DNA from: Clostridiales bacterium
Lineage (GTDB): Bacteria; Bacillota; Clostridia; Oscillospirales; QAMX01
Direction: 5' to 3'
Assembly: GCA_016303065.1 (NCBI GenBank)
Contig: JAEDMJ010000006.1
Location: 1-59,552 of the forward strand
DNA: 59,552 nucleotides
Positions 24,723-33,400 of this stretch are shown here, piece after piece (the stretch's first letter is position 1; the number at the start of each line of letters is the position of its first letter). The notes beneath the pieces are model-generated. The model saw only the letters and a list, made by a program, of their open reading frames with translations. It had not been told where the DNA came from and searched no databases. Made by a program: the position numbers and the translations under genes.

Positions 24723-26549
24723 ATGCCCGAACTTCACGGAAAGCTTTGCTATAACGGACAAAACATTTTTCTTTCGCCCGGCAAAACGACCCTTGACGGG
24801 ACGCTTGAAGCGGAGCTTGAATACCGCCCCATATCTGATCGGGCGGACTATTTGCTGCTCCGTCTCAGAAATCCCGGAAGCGCCGACAGCAAACGCGTCA
24901 CCGGTGCGAAAACGCTCTCCCTCTCCGTCGAGACGGACGCGGTTCCATGCTATCACTCCCTCTGGGGCGACGACTGCGGAGCAGCAAGCTTTATGCCCCG
25001 GGACTTTGACCTGACCTCCGACTTTCACGAAGAACCCACGGGCGGGCGTTCGTCGAACACCACCGGATTTCCTTTTTTTGATATACAGTACGGCGGCAGC
25101 GCGATGCTTGCCGCCATCGGCTGGACCGGACAGTGGAGCAAGGACGTCACCCTTTTCAGCGGCGGCTTCACCGTCGAAATCGGACTCTGCGACTGTGACT
25201 TTTACCTGAAGCCCGGTGAATCCGTGCGCTTACCCTCCGTGCTCCTCCTTCGCGGTTCGGACGCGGCCGAGCTGCGAAGGGAGTTTCGCCGCACACTGAG
25301 GGATAAATTTTCACCCAGAGCGCTTCTCGGCGACGGTTTCCGCGTTCCCATCGCGATTCAGTGCTTTGACCGCTATTTCCAGGCGCTCAGCAACTCGAAA
25401 AAGGACGAGTCCTGGGCAAGCGAGTCCGGTCAGATCCGCACCGTCGACGAGGCGCTGAAGGCCCGGCACTTCGACACGCTCTGGCTGGACGCCGCATGGT
25501 TTGAAAAGGGTTTTCCCCACGGCGTCGGAAATTACCGCTTCAGCGAAGGCTTCCCCCGCGGACTGAAGCCCGTCTCGGATTACGCCCACAAAAACGGAAT
25601 GCAGTTCGTTCTCTGGTTCGAGCCGGAGCGAATCTTCCGCGGAAGCGATCTTTTCGGCCGCGAAGAATTTCTGCTCATGACCGACCCCGGCAGCGACACG
25701 CGGCTTTTCAACCTTGCCGACGGCGAGGCGCGCCGCTGGCTCACCGAAACGCTGGTCGCCATGATACGCGGCAACGGCATCGACGTTTACAGACAGGACT
25801 TCAATATGGATCCCCTTCCCTACTGGCGCGCAAACGACGAGCCGGGCCGCCGCGGCATTACGGAGATGAAGTACGTCGAAGGGCTCTACCGCCTCTGGGA
25901 CGATCTGCTCTCCGCCTGTCCCGGGCTATGGATAGATAACTGCTCCTCCGGCGGAAGACGTCTCGACTTTGAAACCGCCTCGCGCTCCATCACCCTCTGG
26001 CGGAGCGACACCGGATGTTTTGCCGAGGACGAAGAGCGCCGGGTCACGGTCTGGAATAACAACCAGATACTGGGGCTTTCCGAGTATCTCCCCTTCCACG
26101 CCTGCGCGGTGTGGGACAGCGACGCGTACACCGTGCGCTCCTCCGCCACCCACGGACTTGCCTGCAACTTCGACATATTCAACCCCGCCTTCGACTTCGA
26201 CAAGGCCGAAAAAGCCCTTCGCGAGGTCTGCGAGTTGAAGTCCTGCTGGGACGGTGATTTTTATCCCCTGACTCAGGCGACCCTTGACGAGTCGGTCTGG
26301 TCGGCCTACCAGCTGGCGTTTGCGGATTCCGGCGCCGTCTACGCCTTCCGCAGAGAAAAAAGCGAAGCCCCCTACCAAACCTTCTCCCTTGCCGCGGTTG
26401 ACCCCGACGGGACATACGAGCTCGTCTTCATCGACGAACGCTTCGAACGCACCCGGCGCACCGTCCCGGGCAGGGAAATGGCCCAGGGCCTCGCCCTTTG
26501 CATCCCCAGCCCCCGCGAAAGCCTCATAGTCCGCTACCGAAAGCTCTGA
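24723..26549 (+). CDS. GH36-type alpha-galactosidase
   Basis: 608 residues. An N-terminal beta-sandwich (to about 215) precedes a (beta/alpha)8 barrel with LWLDAAWF, LWFEPERIF, the nucleophile region DVYRQDFNMD (Asp359) and the acid/base region WRSDTGC (Asp429); a small C-terminal beta domain follows. This is the clan GH-D layout of alpha-galactosidases (raffinose, stachyose, galactomannan side chains); alpha-N-acetylgalactosaminidase activity cannot be excluded. No signal peptide, so it acts in the cytoplasm. ATG 24723 follows AGGAGG. It has its own promoter and terminator. Confidence 0.88.
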   Translation: MPELHGKLCYNGQNIFLSPGKTTLDGTLEAELEYRPISDRADYLLLRLRNPGSADSKRVTGAKTLSLSVETDAVPCYHSLWGDDCGAASFMPRDFDLTSDFHEEPTGGRSSNTTGFPFFDIQYGGSAMLAAIGWTGQWSKDVTLFSGGFTVEIGLCDCDFYLKPGESVRLPSVLLLRGSDAAELRREFRRTLRDKFSPRALLGDGFRVPIAIQCFDRYFQALSNSKKDESWASESGQIRTVDEALKARHFDTLWLDAAWFEKGFPHGVGNYRFSEGFPRGLKPVSDYAHKNGMQFVLWFEPERIFRGSDLFGREEFLLMTDPGSDTRLFNLADGEARRWLTETLVAMIRGNGIDVYRQDFNMDPLPYWRANDEPGRRGITEMKYVEGLYRLWDDLLSACPGLWIDNCSSGGRRLDFETASRSITLWRSDTGCFAEDEERRVTVWNNNQILGLSEYLPFHACAVWDSDAYTVRSSATHGLACNFDIFNPAFDFDKAEKALREVCELKSCWDGDFYPLTQATLDESVWSAYQLAFADSGAVYAFRREKSEAPYQTFSLAAVDPDGTYELVFIDERFERTRRTVPGREMAQGLALCIPSPRESLIVRYRKL

Positions 26550-26567
26550 AGCTCTCAAACGCCCGAC

Positions 26568-26612
26568 AAAACCGGAGCGTCTGCATGAAAAAAGCAGACG
26601 CTCCGGTTTTTT
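26568..26612 (+). terminator. Terminator of the GH36 gene
   Basis: AAAACCGGAGCGTCTGC and GCAGACGCTCCGGTTTT form a perfect 17-bp stem with a 9-nt loop, continuing into T residues. Confidence 0.95.
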
Positions 26613-26698
26613 GCTCCCTCCGGCATAGCTCACCTCCCGGCCGCATATAAATTTTCAAAAGAAAAAAGTTCACTGTCCGTTTTATTGTACAGAACATT

Positions 26699-26707
26699 TG
26701 TTATAAT
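26699..26707 (+). promoter_or_regulatory. Extended -10 promoter of the lipoprotein gene
   Basis: TGTTATAAT, a TGn-extended -10 element, lies 45 nt before the ATG; no good -35 is visible. Confidence 0.5.
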
Positions 26708-26752
26708 CTCCGTGCAAACAGGAAATACGAGTACAAAGGAGAAAAAAAGACA

Positions 26753-27400
26753 ATGAAACACACGCTCAGAGATTCGGCGATCATTTCCGCGGGGGTGCTG
26801 CTGCTTTCGTTATCGCTTCTCGGCCTGACCGCCTGTAAAACGAAGGCCGACCCCGGGCACGTTGTCTCCGCCGCCATCGACTCCGTACGCAGTTTTGACA
26901 TAGATGAAATGACGGAAAACTGGGGCGAAGCGTTTGAAAACCTCACGCCGGACGACCGCATTTCCAGAAAGATCTGTTCCGGCATAAACTACGACATCGT
27001 CTCCGTCACCGAAACCTCCGACTCCGCCGTCGTCAGGGTCAGGATATCCAACACGGACATGACCTCCGTTTCCACCGACCTCATGGCAGAACTCTGTCCC
27101 GTTCTCTCCGACGACGCATTTCGCCCCGCAGACAGGCGACTCACTTCGGCCGAGCTTTCAAAGCTTGCCGACAAAAGCCTTGGGGAGCTTCTCTGCCGCG
27201 AAGGAAATCCCCGCCGCACTGCCGAAGCCGACGTTTTTCTCACCCGCTGCGGCGGCGAATGGGTGATCGACGGCGGGAACAGCGGCGCAGTGCAGGCGAT
27301 GCTCGGAGGAATCGGCTCGCTCGCCTGTCTCCGCACCGACCTTTCGTCGCAGCTTGAAACCCTGCGCGGCAGCCTTTACACTGATCTCTGCATGTACTGA
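26753..27400 (+). CDS. Predicted lipoprotein of unknown function
   Basis: 215 residues. A signal peptide with hydrophobic core (about 9-26) ends in the lipobox LTAC, giving a lipidated Cys28. The mature part begins with a helix (VVSAAIDSVRSFDIDEMTENW) and continues as alternating strands, resembling the small NTF2-like/DUF4878-type lipoproteins common in Firmicutes. That family match is tentative. Monocistronic, between an extended -10 promoter and a 22-bp terminator. Confidence 0.8.
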   Translation: MKHTLRDSAIISAGVLLLSLSLLGLTACKTKADPGHVVSAAIDSVRSFDIDEMTENWGEAFENLTPDDRISRKICSGINYDIVSVTETSDSAVVRVRISNTDMTSVSTDLMAELCPVLSDDAFRPADRRLTSAELSKLADKSLGELLCREGNPRRTAEADVFLTRCGGEWVIDGGNSGAVQAMLGGIGSLACLRTDLSSQLETLRGSLYTDLCMY

Positions 27401-27403
27401 ACG

Positions 27404-27457
27404 GCATAAAAAGCCCCGTCCGCCCGGGTTTTCCTGGGCGGACGGGGCTTTTTATGC
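27404..27457. terminator. Bidirectional terminator between convergent transcripts
   Basis: A perfect 22-bp inverted repeat (27404-27425 and 27436-27457) with the core AGCCCCGTCCGCCC and A/T runs on both flanks. It ends the lipoprotein transcript on one strand and the large redox operon on the other. Confidence 0.95.
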
Positions 27458-27469
27458 ACGGATTTAGAT

Positions 27470-27796
27470 TTACTTTGCGGAAGCTTCGGCTTTTTCGCGT
27501 TCCGCGTCAAGCCTTGTGTTTCTGAAATAGAGAGCAACGTCGATGGAGATCTCGATAAAGTTCAGGACATAGAAGAAGAAGCTGAGGTAGAACAGCCATC
27601 CGGAGGCGTCCATCACCGTGACCTGAATTATCTTGCGGGCTATGCCGAAGGCGTATCCGATGAGGAGGAAGACCTCGAAGAAAAGGCTCTTTCCCTTCGC
27701 CGTGCGGGAGATAAGAGATTTGCGTATTGAGATCGGCCATGAAAGCCCGAAGCAGAAAATCGTCAGCGCTTCAAAGAGATCAATAATACCCTGCAT
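27470..27796 (-). CDS. Small SemiSWEET/PQ-loop-like membrane protein
   Basis: 108 residues with three hydrophobic segments (about 4-22, 38-55, 64-90) and a charged C-terminal tail (DAEREKAEASAK). The stretch FGLSWPISIRKSLISRTAKGKSL resembles the Pro-containing helix-loop of SemiSWEET/PQ-loop proteins (Pro followed by KxxxSRxxxGxSL), a family of three-helix half-transporters; this match is tentative. It follows frdA by 22 nt and is the last gene and only membrane protein of the redox operon. GAGG precedes the ATG. Confidence 0.7.
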   Translation of the reverse strand: MQGIIDLFEALTIFCFGLSWPISIRKSLISRTAKGKSLFFEVFLLIGYAFGIARKIIQVTVMDASGWLFYLSFFFYVLNFIEISIDVALYFRNTRLDAEREKAEASAK

Positions 27797-27818
27797 ATGT
27801 TTTTTCCTCTTTCAATCT

Positions 27819-29423
27819 TCAGATATTGGCTTTTCCGGTATAATTCGGAAGAAGCTTCGGTGAGACCATGTCGGTGGAAATGCCGGCGTCGGATATTTCC
27901 TTTTCAAAGGTCGCAACGTGGTCAAGTGTAAGCTTTCCGACCGCTGCCGACCTGCTCTCGGCCGCGGCGCTCCTGCCCGCAGAGCGCCCGAAGACGATTA
28001 TGTCCAAAAGCGAGTTGCCCATAAGGCGGTTTCTGCCGTGGATTCCTCCGACCGCTTCGCCCGCGACGAACAGGTTGCGGACATTGGTCGTCATGCCGTC
28101 GGGCGTGATGTCGAGGCCGCCGTTCTGATAGTGGAGCGTCGGATAGACGAGGATCGGCTCCTTTCGGATGTCTATTCCGTACTTTTCAAACATACGCATC
28201 ATTGCCGGAATGCGCCTTTCGATGGTTCCCTCGCCGCCGATTTTTTCAATCATCGGCGTGTCGAGCCAAACGCCTTCGCCGTTTCCGGTATCGACGCCGT
28301 TGCCCCTGTCCCCGCACTCGCGGATGATGGAAGCGGCCGCAACGTCGCGGGTCTCAAGGGGATGCATGAAGACTTCGCCGTTTCTGTTGACGAGCTTTGC
28401 GCCGAGGGATCTGACCTTTTCCGTGACAAGCGCGCCGAAGATCTGTTCCGGATAGGCCGCGCCGGTGGGATGGTACTGAAGCGTGTCGGCATAGAGAAGC
28501 TTCGCGCCCGCACGGTACCCAAGCACGAGTCCGTCCGCCGTTGCGCCGTAGTGGTTTGAAGTCGGGAAGCCCTGATAGTGCATGCGTCCGGCGCCGCCCG
28601 TGGCAATGACGACGGTCTTTGCCTTTGCCACAAGGAGGTCCTTTGTCTCCATATTCATAAGCACCGCGCCCGCGGCGTTTCCGTTTTCGTCAAGAATGAG
28701 TTCGATTGCGGCTGTGAAATCGACGACGGGGATCCTGCGGTTCAGAACCTCGTCGCGGAGAGTTCTCATGATCTCCGCTCCGGAGTAGTCCTTTGCGGCG
28801 TGCATGCGCTTGCGCGAGGTGCCGCCGCCGTGGGTAGTGACCATGGTTCCGTCGGGGGTCTTGTCGAACTCAACGCCGAGGCTTTCAAGCCAGCGGATCG
28901 CCTCGGGGGCGTCGCAGACAAGCTTTGAAAGAAGCTCGCGCTTTGCGGCAAAGTGACCGCCGCCGAACGCGTCAACAAAGTGAATCGCCGGGGAATCGTT
29001 GGGCTTGTCGGCCGCCTGAATTCCGCCCTCCGCCATCATGGTGTTGGCGTCCCCGATGCGGAGCTTTGTCACGATCATGACGTCTGCTCCGGCCTCGTTT
29101 GCCTCAATGGCCGCGGAAGCGCCCGCGCCGCCTCCGCCGATGATGAGAACGTCCACGTCGTAATCCGGTTTGGAAAGATCGACGCTTTCTGCGCTTATGC
29201 GGCTGTGCGCCTGAAGCATGGCGGCCAGCTCACGCGGAACCTTTTCGCCCTTGTTGGGGCCGATTTTGAGCTCTTCAAACTCATCCTGTTTATAATCGGG
29301 ATGGTACGCCGCAAGAAGGTCTTCCTTCTGCTTTGCAGTCATGCGGGCCGGCTCGTATGCGATGTTGCGCTCTCTGGCCTCTTCAACCGCCTTTATGGAT
29401 TTTTGAAACTTTTCCGAATACAT
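27819..29423 (-). CDS. frdA: Soluble fumarate reductase-type flavoprotein (FrdA/TfrA-like)
   Basis: 534 residues. After an N-terminal extension of about 88 residues comes the FAD fold (LIIGGGGAGASAA at 93-105). The fumarate-site motifs are kept: LQYHPTG, ETRDVAAASI, LHYQNGG and HGRNRLMGNSLLD. The His that covalently holds FAD in quinone-linked enzymes (SHTxAAEGG) is replaced: GDANTMMAEGG has Asn127, so the FAD should be non-covalent. No membrane anchor subunit is nearby. The likely reaction is fumarate to succinate with electrons from frdB; L-aspartate oxidase or another FrdA-like activity is the main alternative. AAGGAGG precedes the ATG. Confidence 0.88.
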   Translation of the reverse strand: MYSEKFQKSIKAVEEARERNIAYEPARMTAKQKEDLLAAYHPDYKQDEFEELKIGPNKGEKVPRELAAMLQAHSRISAESVDLSKPDYDVDVLIIGGGGAGASAAIEANEAGADVMIVTKLRIGDANTMMAEGGIQAADKPNDSPAIHFVDAFGGGHFAAKRELLSKLVCDAPEAIRWLESLGVEFDKTPDGTMVTTHGGGTSRKRMHAAKDYSGAEIMRTLRDEVLNRRIPVVDFTAAIELILDENGNAAGAVLMNMETKDLLVAKAKTVVIATGGAGRMHYQGFPTSNHYGATADGLVLGYRAGAKLLYADTLQYHPTGAAYPEQIFGALVTEKVRSLGAKLVNRNGEVFMHPLETRDVAAASIIRECGDRGNGVDTGNGEGVWLDTPMIEKIGGEGTIERRIPAMMRMFEKYGIDIRKEPILVYPTLHYQNGGLDITPDGMTTNVRNLFVAGEAVGGIHGRNRLMGNSLLDIIVFGRSAGRSAAAESRSAAVGKLTLDHVATFEKEISDAGISTDMVSPKLLPNYTGKANI

Positions 29424-29437
29424 AAAAGCGCTCCTCC

Positions 29438-30112
29438 TTATTTCTCGATCTCTCTGGTGTTGTAAAGCTCTTTGAGCTCTTCAACGGGTTTCTGCATCAG
29501 CGCCTCGATGAGTTCGTCAAAAGTGCCGTTTTTGATCTCCTGAACGCGCTCTTCCAGGTGAGCCGACTTCGGCGCAAGGTATTTTCCGTTGATTCTCCTT
29601 GCAAGCATCGCAACCTGGGGATGCGAGATTCCTGCCGGGCAGCGGGAAGAACAGACGCCGCACATGACGCAGTCGAAAGACTCCTCGGCGCACTTTTCAA
29701 AATCTCCGCGCTGGGCATAGGCGATATACTGCATGACGTTGAGGCCCTGGGTGCAGCTCTTTGTGCAGGCGTTGCACCCCACGCAGGCGTATATCTCGGG
29801 GTAAAGCTGCATCATTACCTGCTGGGTAGCGCTTATCTTCTCAATATCGAAGACCTGCTTGACAAGGGGGAAGAACGGCAGCGTTGCAATGTACATATTG
29901 TCTTCAACCTTTGTCTGGCAGGCAAGACAGGCTTTGAGTTCTCTGTCCCCGGCAATGCGGTAGATGGTGGCGCAGGCGCCGCAGAAGCCGTTTCTGCAGC
30001 CGCAGCCGCGAACCAGCTGATATCCCGCATACTCCATCGCGCACATTATCGTCAGATTGTCCGGAACCCGGTACTTCTTTCCGAACAGAAAAATGTTCAC
30101 CATATTTTCCAT
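29438..30112 (-). CDS. frdB: Fumarate reductase-type iron-sulfur subunit (FrdB/TfrB-like)
   Basis: 224 residues. An N-terminal plant-type [2Fe-2S] domain (CGCRNGFCGAC..LKAC) is followed by two Cys quartets, CVGCNACTKSC and CVMCGVCSSRC. Quinone-linked SdhB/FrdB have a [3Fe-4S] cluster in the last position; here a complete CxxCxxCxxxC suggests [4Fe-4S] instead, as expected when the partner is another soluble iron-sulfur protein. The C-terminal half lacks the CCG domain fused in TfrB of methanogens; HdrB, encoded upstream in the same operon, would supply it. ATG 30112 follows AGGAG. Confidence 0.87.
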   Translation of the reverse strand: MENMVNIFLFGKKYRVPDNLTIMCAMEYAGYQLVRGCGCRNGFCGACATIYRIAGDRELKACLACQTKVEDNMYIATLPFFPLVKQVFDIEKISATQQVMMQLYPEIYACVGCNACTKSCTQGLNVMQYIAYAQRGDFEKCAEESFDCVMCGVCSSRCPAGISHPQVAMLARRINGKYLAPKSAHLEERVQEIKNGTFDELIEALMQKPVEELKELYNTREIEK

Positions 30113-30130
30113 TTCAATTCTCCTTGTCAA

Positions 30131-30964
30131 TCAATACTCGTCCGGAAGCTCGTCAAGCTCGTCGCAGCGGAAAACCGGTCCGTCCTTGCAGACGTATTTG
30201 GATCCGATATTGCATCTGCCGCATTTTCCGACGCCGCACTTCATACGGAGCTCCATCGTTGTGTAGATCTGGGTCTTGTCAAAGCCCATGGAGCAGAGGC
30301 CCTCCAGGGTAAATTTTATCATGATCGGAGGTCCGCAGAGGACGGCGGTCTTGCCGGTGTCGAAGCCCAGCTCCTTGACGTAGTTGGGAACAAATCCCAC
30401 GTGCCCGTTCCAGCCCTCCTGCTCGCGGTCGATGGTGAGGTGGACGTCCACGTTTCCGTCGGCGCACCACTCGTCCACGATCTCACGGTAGTCGACAAGG
30501 TCGTTCATGCTTCTGGAGCCGTAGACGATGTCGATCTTGCCGTAGCGGTCGCGGTAGTGGCGGCAATAGTTGATGACGGAGCGAAGCGGCGCAAGGCCGA
30601 TGCCGCCGGCAATGAAGAGCAGATCCTTTCCGGCAAACTCGTCGTCGACGGGGAAGGGTCTTCCGTAGGGCCCGCGGACGGTGATCTGCTGGCCCGGTTC
30701 GGCCTGGTGCAGCCACTCGGTGACGCAGCCGCACTTTTTGATTGAAAACTCCATGAACTCGGTGTTGGTCGGAGAAGATGTTATGGAAAACATCGCCTCG
30801 CCGACTCCGGGAATGGAGAGCATGGCGCACTGGCCCGGTTTGTGCTCAAAAACCTTTTTTCCGTCGGGCGTGACCACGCGGAAGGTCTTTACGTCGGGCG
30901 TATCGATGCGGATATCGGTGATAACGCCAAGCTTCGGAATGAGTGTCTCGGTGCGGTTATTCAT
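30131..30964 (-). CDS. flxA: FlxA-like FAD/NAD(P)H oxidoreductase subunit
   Basis: 277 residues. A ferredoxin-reductase fold has the FAD segment FSITSSPTN, the pyridine-nucleotide loop FIAGGIGLAPLRS and the CGPPIMIK end piece. A C-terminal [2Fe-2S] module follows (KCGVGKCGRCNIG..YVCKDGPVF). This is the layout of AsrB, hydrogenase gamma subunits and FlxA. With flxB-D and hdrABC in one operon, FlxA of the FlxABCD-HdrABC NADH dehydrogenase/heterodisulfide reductase is the best reading: it takes hydride from NADH. It overlaps flxB by 8 nt. Confidence 0.88.
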   Translation of the reverse strand: MNNRTETLIPKLGVITDIRIDTPDVKTFRVVTPDGKKVFEHKPGQCAMLSIPGVGEAMFSITSSPTNTEFMEFSIKKCGCVTEWLHQAEPGQQITVRGPYGRPFPVDDEFAGKDLLFIAGGIGLAPLRSVINYCRHYRDRYGKIDIVYGSRSMNDLVDYREIVDEWCADGNVDVHLTIDREQEGWNGHVGFVPNYVKELGFDTGKTAVLCGPPIMIKFTLEGLCSMGFDKTQIYTTMELRMKCGVGKCGRCNIGSKYVCKDGPVFRCDELDELPDEY

Positions 30965-31985
30965 CTGCTTTATCTCCGATCGTTTTCATTACTTTCACGA
31001 TATTCATTGATATCGGACATCTGGAAAGGCAGCGTCCGCATCCGACGCAGCTGAACATTCCGTCGTTGTTGGCCGGATAGTAGACAAGCTTGTGCATAAA
31101 GCGCTGGCGGAAACGCTCGAGCTGTGTGAGCCGGGGCTGACCGGCGGACATTTTGGTAAACTCGGAATACATGCAGGAGTCCCAGCAGCGGAAACGCACG
31201 ACTCCCTTTCCGGTGTTGAAGTCCTTGATGTCATAGCACTGACAGGTGGGGCACACGAAAGTGCAGGTTCCGCAGCCAAGGCAGGCTTCGGAAAGCGATT
31301 TCCACTGGGGCGCGTTGAAGAACTTCTCCGTCTTGTCTCCTCCGAAGGCGTCCGCGGAAAGGCCGGCAAGCGGGAGCTTATCCATGATCTTTGCCGTTTT
31401 TTCCTTCAGCGCTTCAACGGCTTCGACCCCGCACTCTTCGGTGAGGCTTTCGAGCTTTTTCATAAGCTCTGCGCCTTTTTCGGTCTTTTCCTGCCAGAAA
31501 ACCTCGTCTTCCGTCCTCCACACAGCAACGTCGCCATACGGATCGGCCGCGTCGATGCCGAAGGTGCGGCAGAAGCAGGTTTCGGAAGGTCTTGTGCAGG
31601 CGGCGGCAACGACAACGCCGTGGGCGCGGCGGGAAGCGTAATAGCTGTCCACCGGCTCGCTCAGAAACACCCGGTCGAGAATCTCAAAGCTCTTCACATC
31701 GCAGGCGCGCACTCCGAAGACGACAAAATCCTCGCTCTCGCTTCTGGTGTCGATTATCTCGATGTTCTTTCCCTCGGTTTTGAACTCCATGAGATTCTCG
31801 ACCTGGGGAAAGAAGAAATCCTTGGGGCTTCTGACGGTGTTGAGCTGTTTGCTCCACCCGGTACCCTCGGACCACTTTTTATAAGCGGCCCTGCCCTCTT
31901 TTTCGTCAACCGGGAGATAGAGGGCGGCGGTCTTTGCAATCTCCGCCAGAACCGTATTCATGGATTCAAGAGAACATTTACGCAT
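30957..31985 (-). CDS. flxB: FlxB-like (AsrA-like) iron-sulfur subunit
   Basis: 342 residues. The N-terminal 220 residues (FGVRACDVKSFEILDRVFL) match the AsrA/hydrogenase-beta-like domain. Two [4Fe-4S] quartets follow: CLGCGTCTFVCPTC and CVGCGRCLSRCP. It should pass electrons between the FlxA flavin and the Hdr module. It starts 3 nt after the flxC stop and ends overlapping flxA. The GGGAGGG ribosome site spans the flxC stop. Confidence 0.85.
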   Translation of the reverse strand: MRKCSLESMNTVLAEIAKTAALYLPVDEKEGRAAYKKWSEGTGWSKQLNTVRSPKDFFFPQVENLMEFKTEGKNIEIIDTRSESEDFVVFGVRACDVKSFEILDRVFLSEPVDSYYASRRAHGVVVAAACTRPSETCFCRTFGIDAADPYGDVAVWRTEDEVFWQEKTEKGAELMKKLESLTEECGVEAVEALKEKTAKIMDKLPLAGLSADAFGGDKTEKFFNAPQWKSLSEACLGCGTCTFVCPTCQCYDIKDFNTGKGVVRFRCWDSCMYSEFTKMSAGQPRLTQLERFRQRFMHKLVYYPANNDGMFSCVGCGRCLSRCPISMNIVKVMKTIGDKADE

Positions 31986-31988
31986 TTT

Positions 31989-32978
31989 TCATTCCCTCCC
32001 GTCGAATACTTCGGACGGTTCGATGTCTTCCTTTGTGTAGCTGACCAAAGGCGCTCTGGATCCCACTTCGGCTCCGGCCTGGTACTCGCCGTAGAAACTG
32101 TCGATGTCCTTTATGAATTTGCGGTTGAGCAGATGGAGCGGTATCCTCTGGGGGCAGACACGGGAACATTCACCGCAGTCGGTGCAGCGCCCCGCCACAT
32201 GGAAAGCGCGGATGATATGGAACATTTTTTCCTCAAAGCTGTTGGCGGCCGCCTTGTTCTCTGCGCCGGAAGCCGGGTTGTTGAAGACGCACTTTTCACA
32301 GGTGCACGCCGGGCAAACGTCGCGGCAGGCGTTGCAGCGGATGCAGCGGGAAAGCTCGTTCTGCCAGAAGGCAAATCTCTCGTCCGCAGTCATCTTTTCA
32401 AGCTTTTCAACCTCGTCAAAGCGCCCGCTTTCGAGAACCTCGCCCTCCTCGCCGATGAGCTCGTCATAGGCGGCGTGCTTTTTGCTCTTGCAGTTTACGC
32501 AGCGTTCAAGCAGGACTTCCCCTGCATCCACGGCGACGGGAGCGTCTTCATAGACGGTCGTGACGCAGAGTTTTCCGCCGTCGGATTCAACGGAGGAAAT
32601 CCCATCCCCAGCGATTGCCTTGAGCTTGGCGATATCCGCCATACCCTCGCAGGGGATTCCAACGGCGTAAACCTTTTCCCGGTCAAAGCGGTGCTCGGTC
32701 AGAAGCTGGTTAAAGCTGTATGTGTCACAGGGCTTGAGGAAGACAAGGAGCTTTCCCTCCGTCTTTTTGGTCTGAGCGACAAGGTATTTTGAAAAATTCG
32801 CGCCGCAGAACTCGTTCCAGACAAAATCGTCCCTGATTTTGTCGGCGCTTTCAAACACAGCCGGAGTTATGTCATAGGAGAACTCGCCGCGTTTCCAGCC
32901 GAGGACGCGGTCGACCGTACCGTCCGAAAGCAGGGAAACGGCCTTTTCGACCAGCACATCCCGCATCACTTTTTGCAT
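31989..32978 (-). CDS. flxC: FlxC-like iron-sulfur subunit
   Basis: 329 residues. A domain distantly like FlxB (LVFLKPCDTYSFNQLL; CVNCKSKKH) is followed by ferredoxin motifs CIRCNACRDVCPACTC and CTDCGECSRVCP. This is a second AsrA-like subunit, as in flxABCD clusters. ATG 32978 is chosen because GGAGG lies 7 nt upstream and the reading frame upstream of it is the flxD gene read in another frame. It overlaps flxD by 13 nt, which implies coupled translation. Confidence 0.83.
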   Translation of the reverse strand: MQKVMRDVLVEKAVSLLSDGTVDRVLGWKRGEFSYDITPAVFESADKIRDDFVWNEFCGANFSKYLVAQTKKTEGKLLVFLKPCDTYSFNQLLTEHRFDREKVYAVGIPCEGMADIAKLKAIAGDGISSVESDGGKLCVTTVYEDAPVAVDAGEVLLERCVNCKSKKHAAYDELIGEEGEVLESGRFDEVEKLEKMTADERFAFWQNELSRCIRCNACRDVCPACTCEKCVFNNPASGAENKAAANSFEEKMFHIIRAFHVAGRCTDCGECSRVCPQRIPLHLLNRKFIKDIDSFYGEYQAGAEVGSRAPLVSYTKEDIEPSEVFDGRE

Positions 32979-33400
32979 CGAAGATCCTCCAGTCTCTTGT
33001 TCTCGCCGAGAGCTGCCACCTTTTCGGCGAAATCGTTCATTGTTGCGGCAAATTTCGCACCTTCCGCAGCGGAAACCCACTCGACACGGGTGCGCTCTCT
33101 CTCAATGCCGAGATAGTCAAGCATGGAGAAGAGAAGAGCCATGCGTCTGCGCGTATAGTAATTTCCCGAAGTGTAGTGGCAGTCTCCGGGGTGACAGCCG
33201 CAGATGATAACTCCGTCCGCTCCGCGCTGGAACGCGCGGAGGATAAACATCGGGTTGACCCGGCAGGAACACGGAACGCGGATTATCTTCACGTCCGCAG
33301 GATAGCTCAGACGGTTGTTTCCGGCAAGATCCGCGCCGGCGTATGAACACCAGTTGCAGCAGAACGCCACTATCAAAGGCTTATACTCATTCATTTGCAT
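32966..33400 (-). CDS. flxD: FlxD/MvhD-like [2Fe-2S] subunit
   Basis: 144 residues. Cys motifs FCCNWCSYAGAD, RVPCSCRVNP and CGCHPGDCHY are those of MvhD, the [2Fe-2S] adaptor that wires an electron donor to HdrA. Here the donor would be FlxABC rather than a [NiFe] hydrogenase, none of which is encoded in the window. The gene overlaps hdrA by 10 nt and flxC by 13 nt. Confidence 0.9.
   Translation of the reverse strand: MQMNEYKPLIVAFCCNWCSYAGADLAGNNRLSYPADVKIIRVPCSCRVNPMFILRAFQRGADGVIICGCHPGDCHYTSGNYYTRRRMALLFSMLDYLGIERERTRVEWVSAAEGAKFAATMNDFAEKVAALGENKRLEDLRCKK

Noticed and set aside
31092..32792. Plus-strand open frame of 566 codons opposite flxB and flxC
   Set aside because: Antisense to genes with clear cysteine motifs; composition is unlike a folded protein family.
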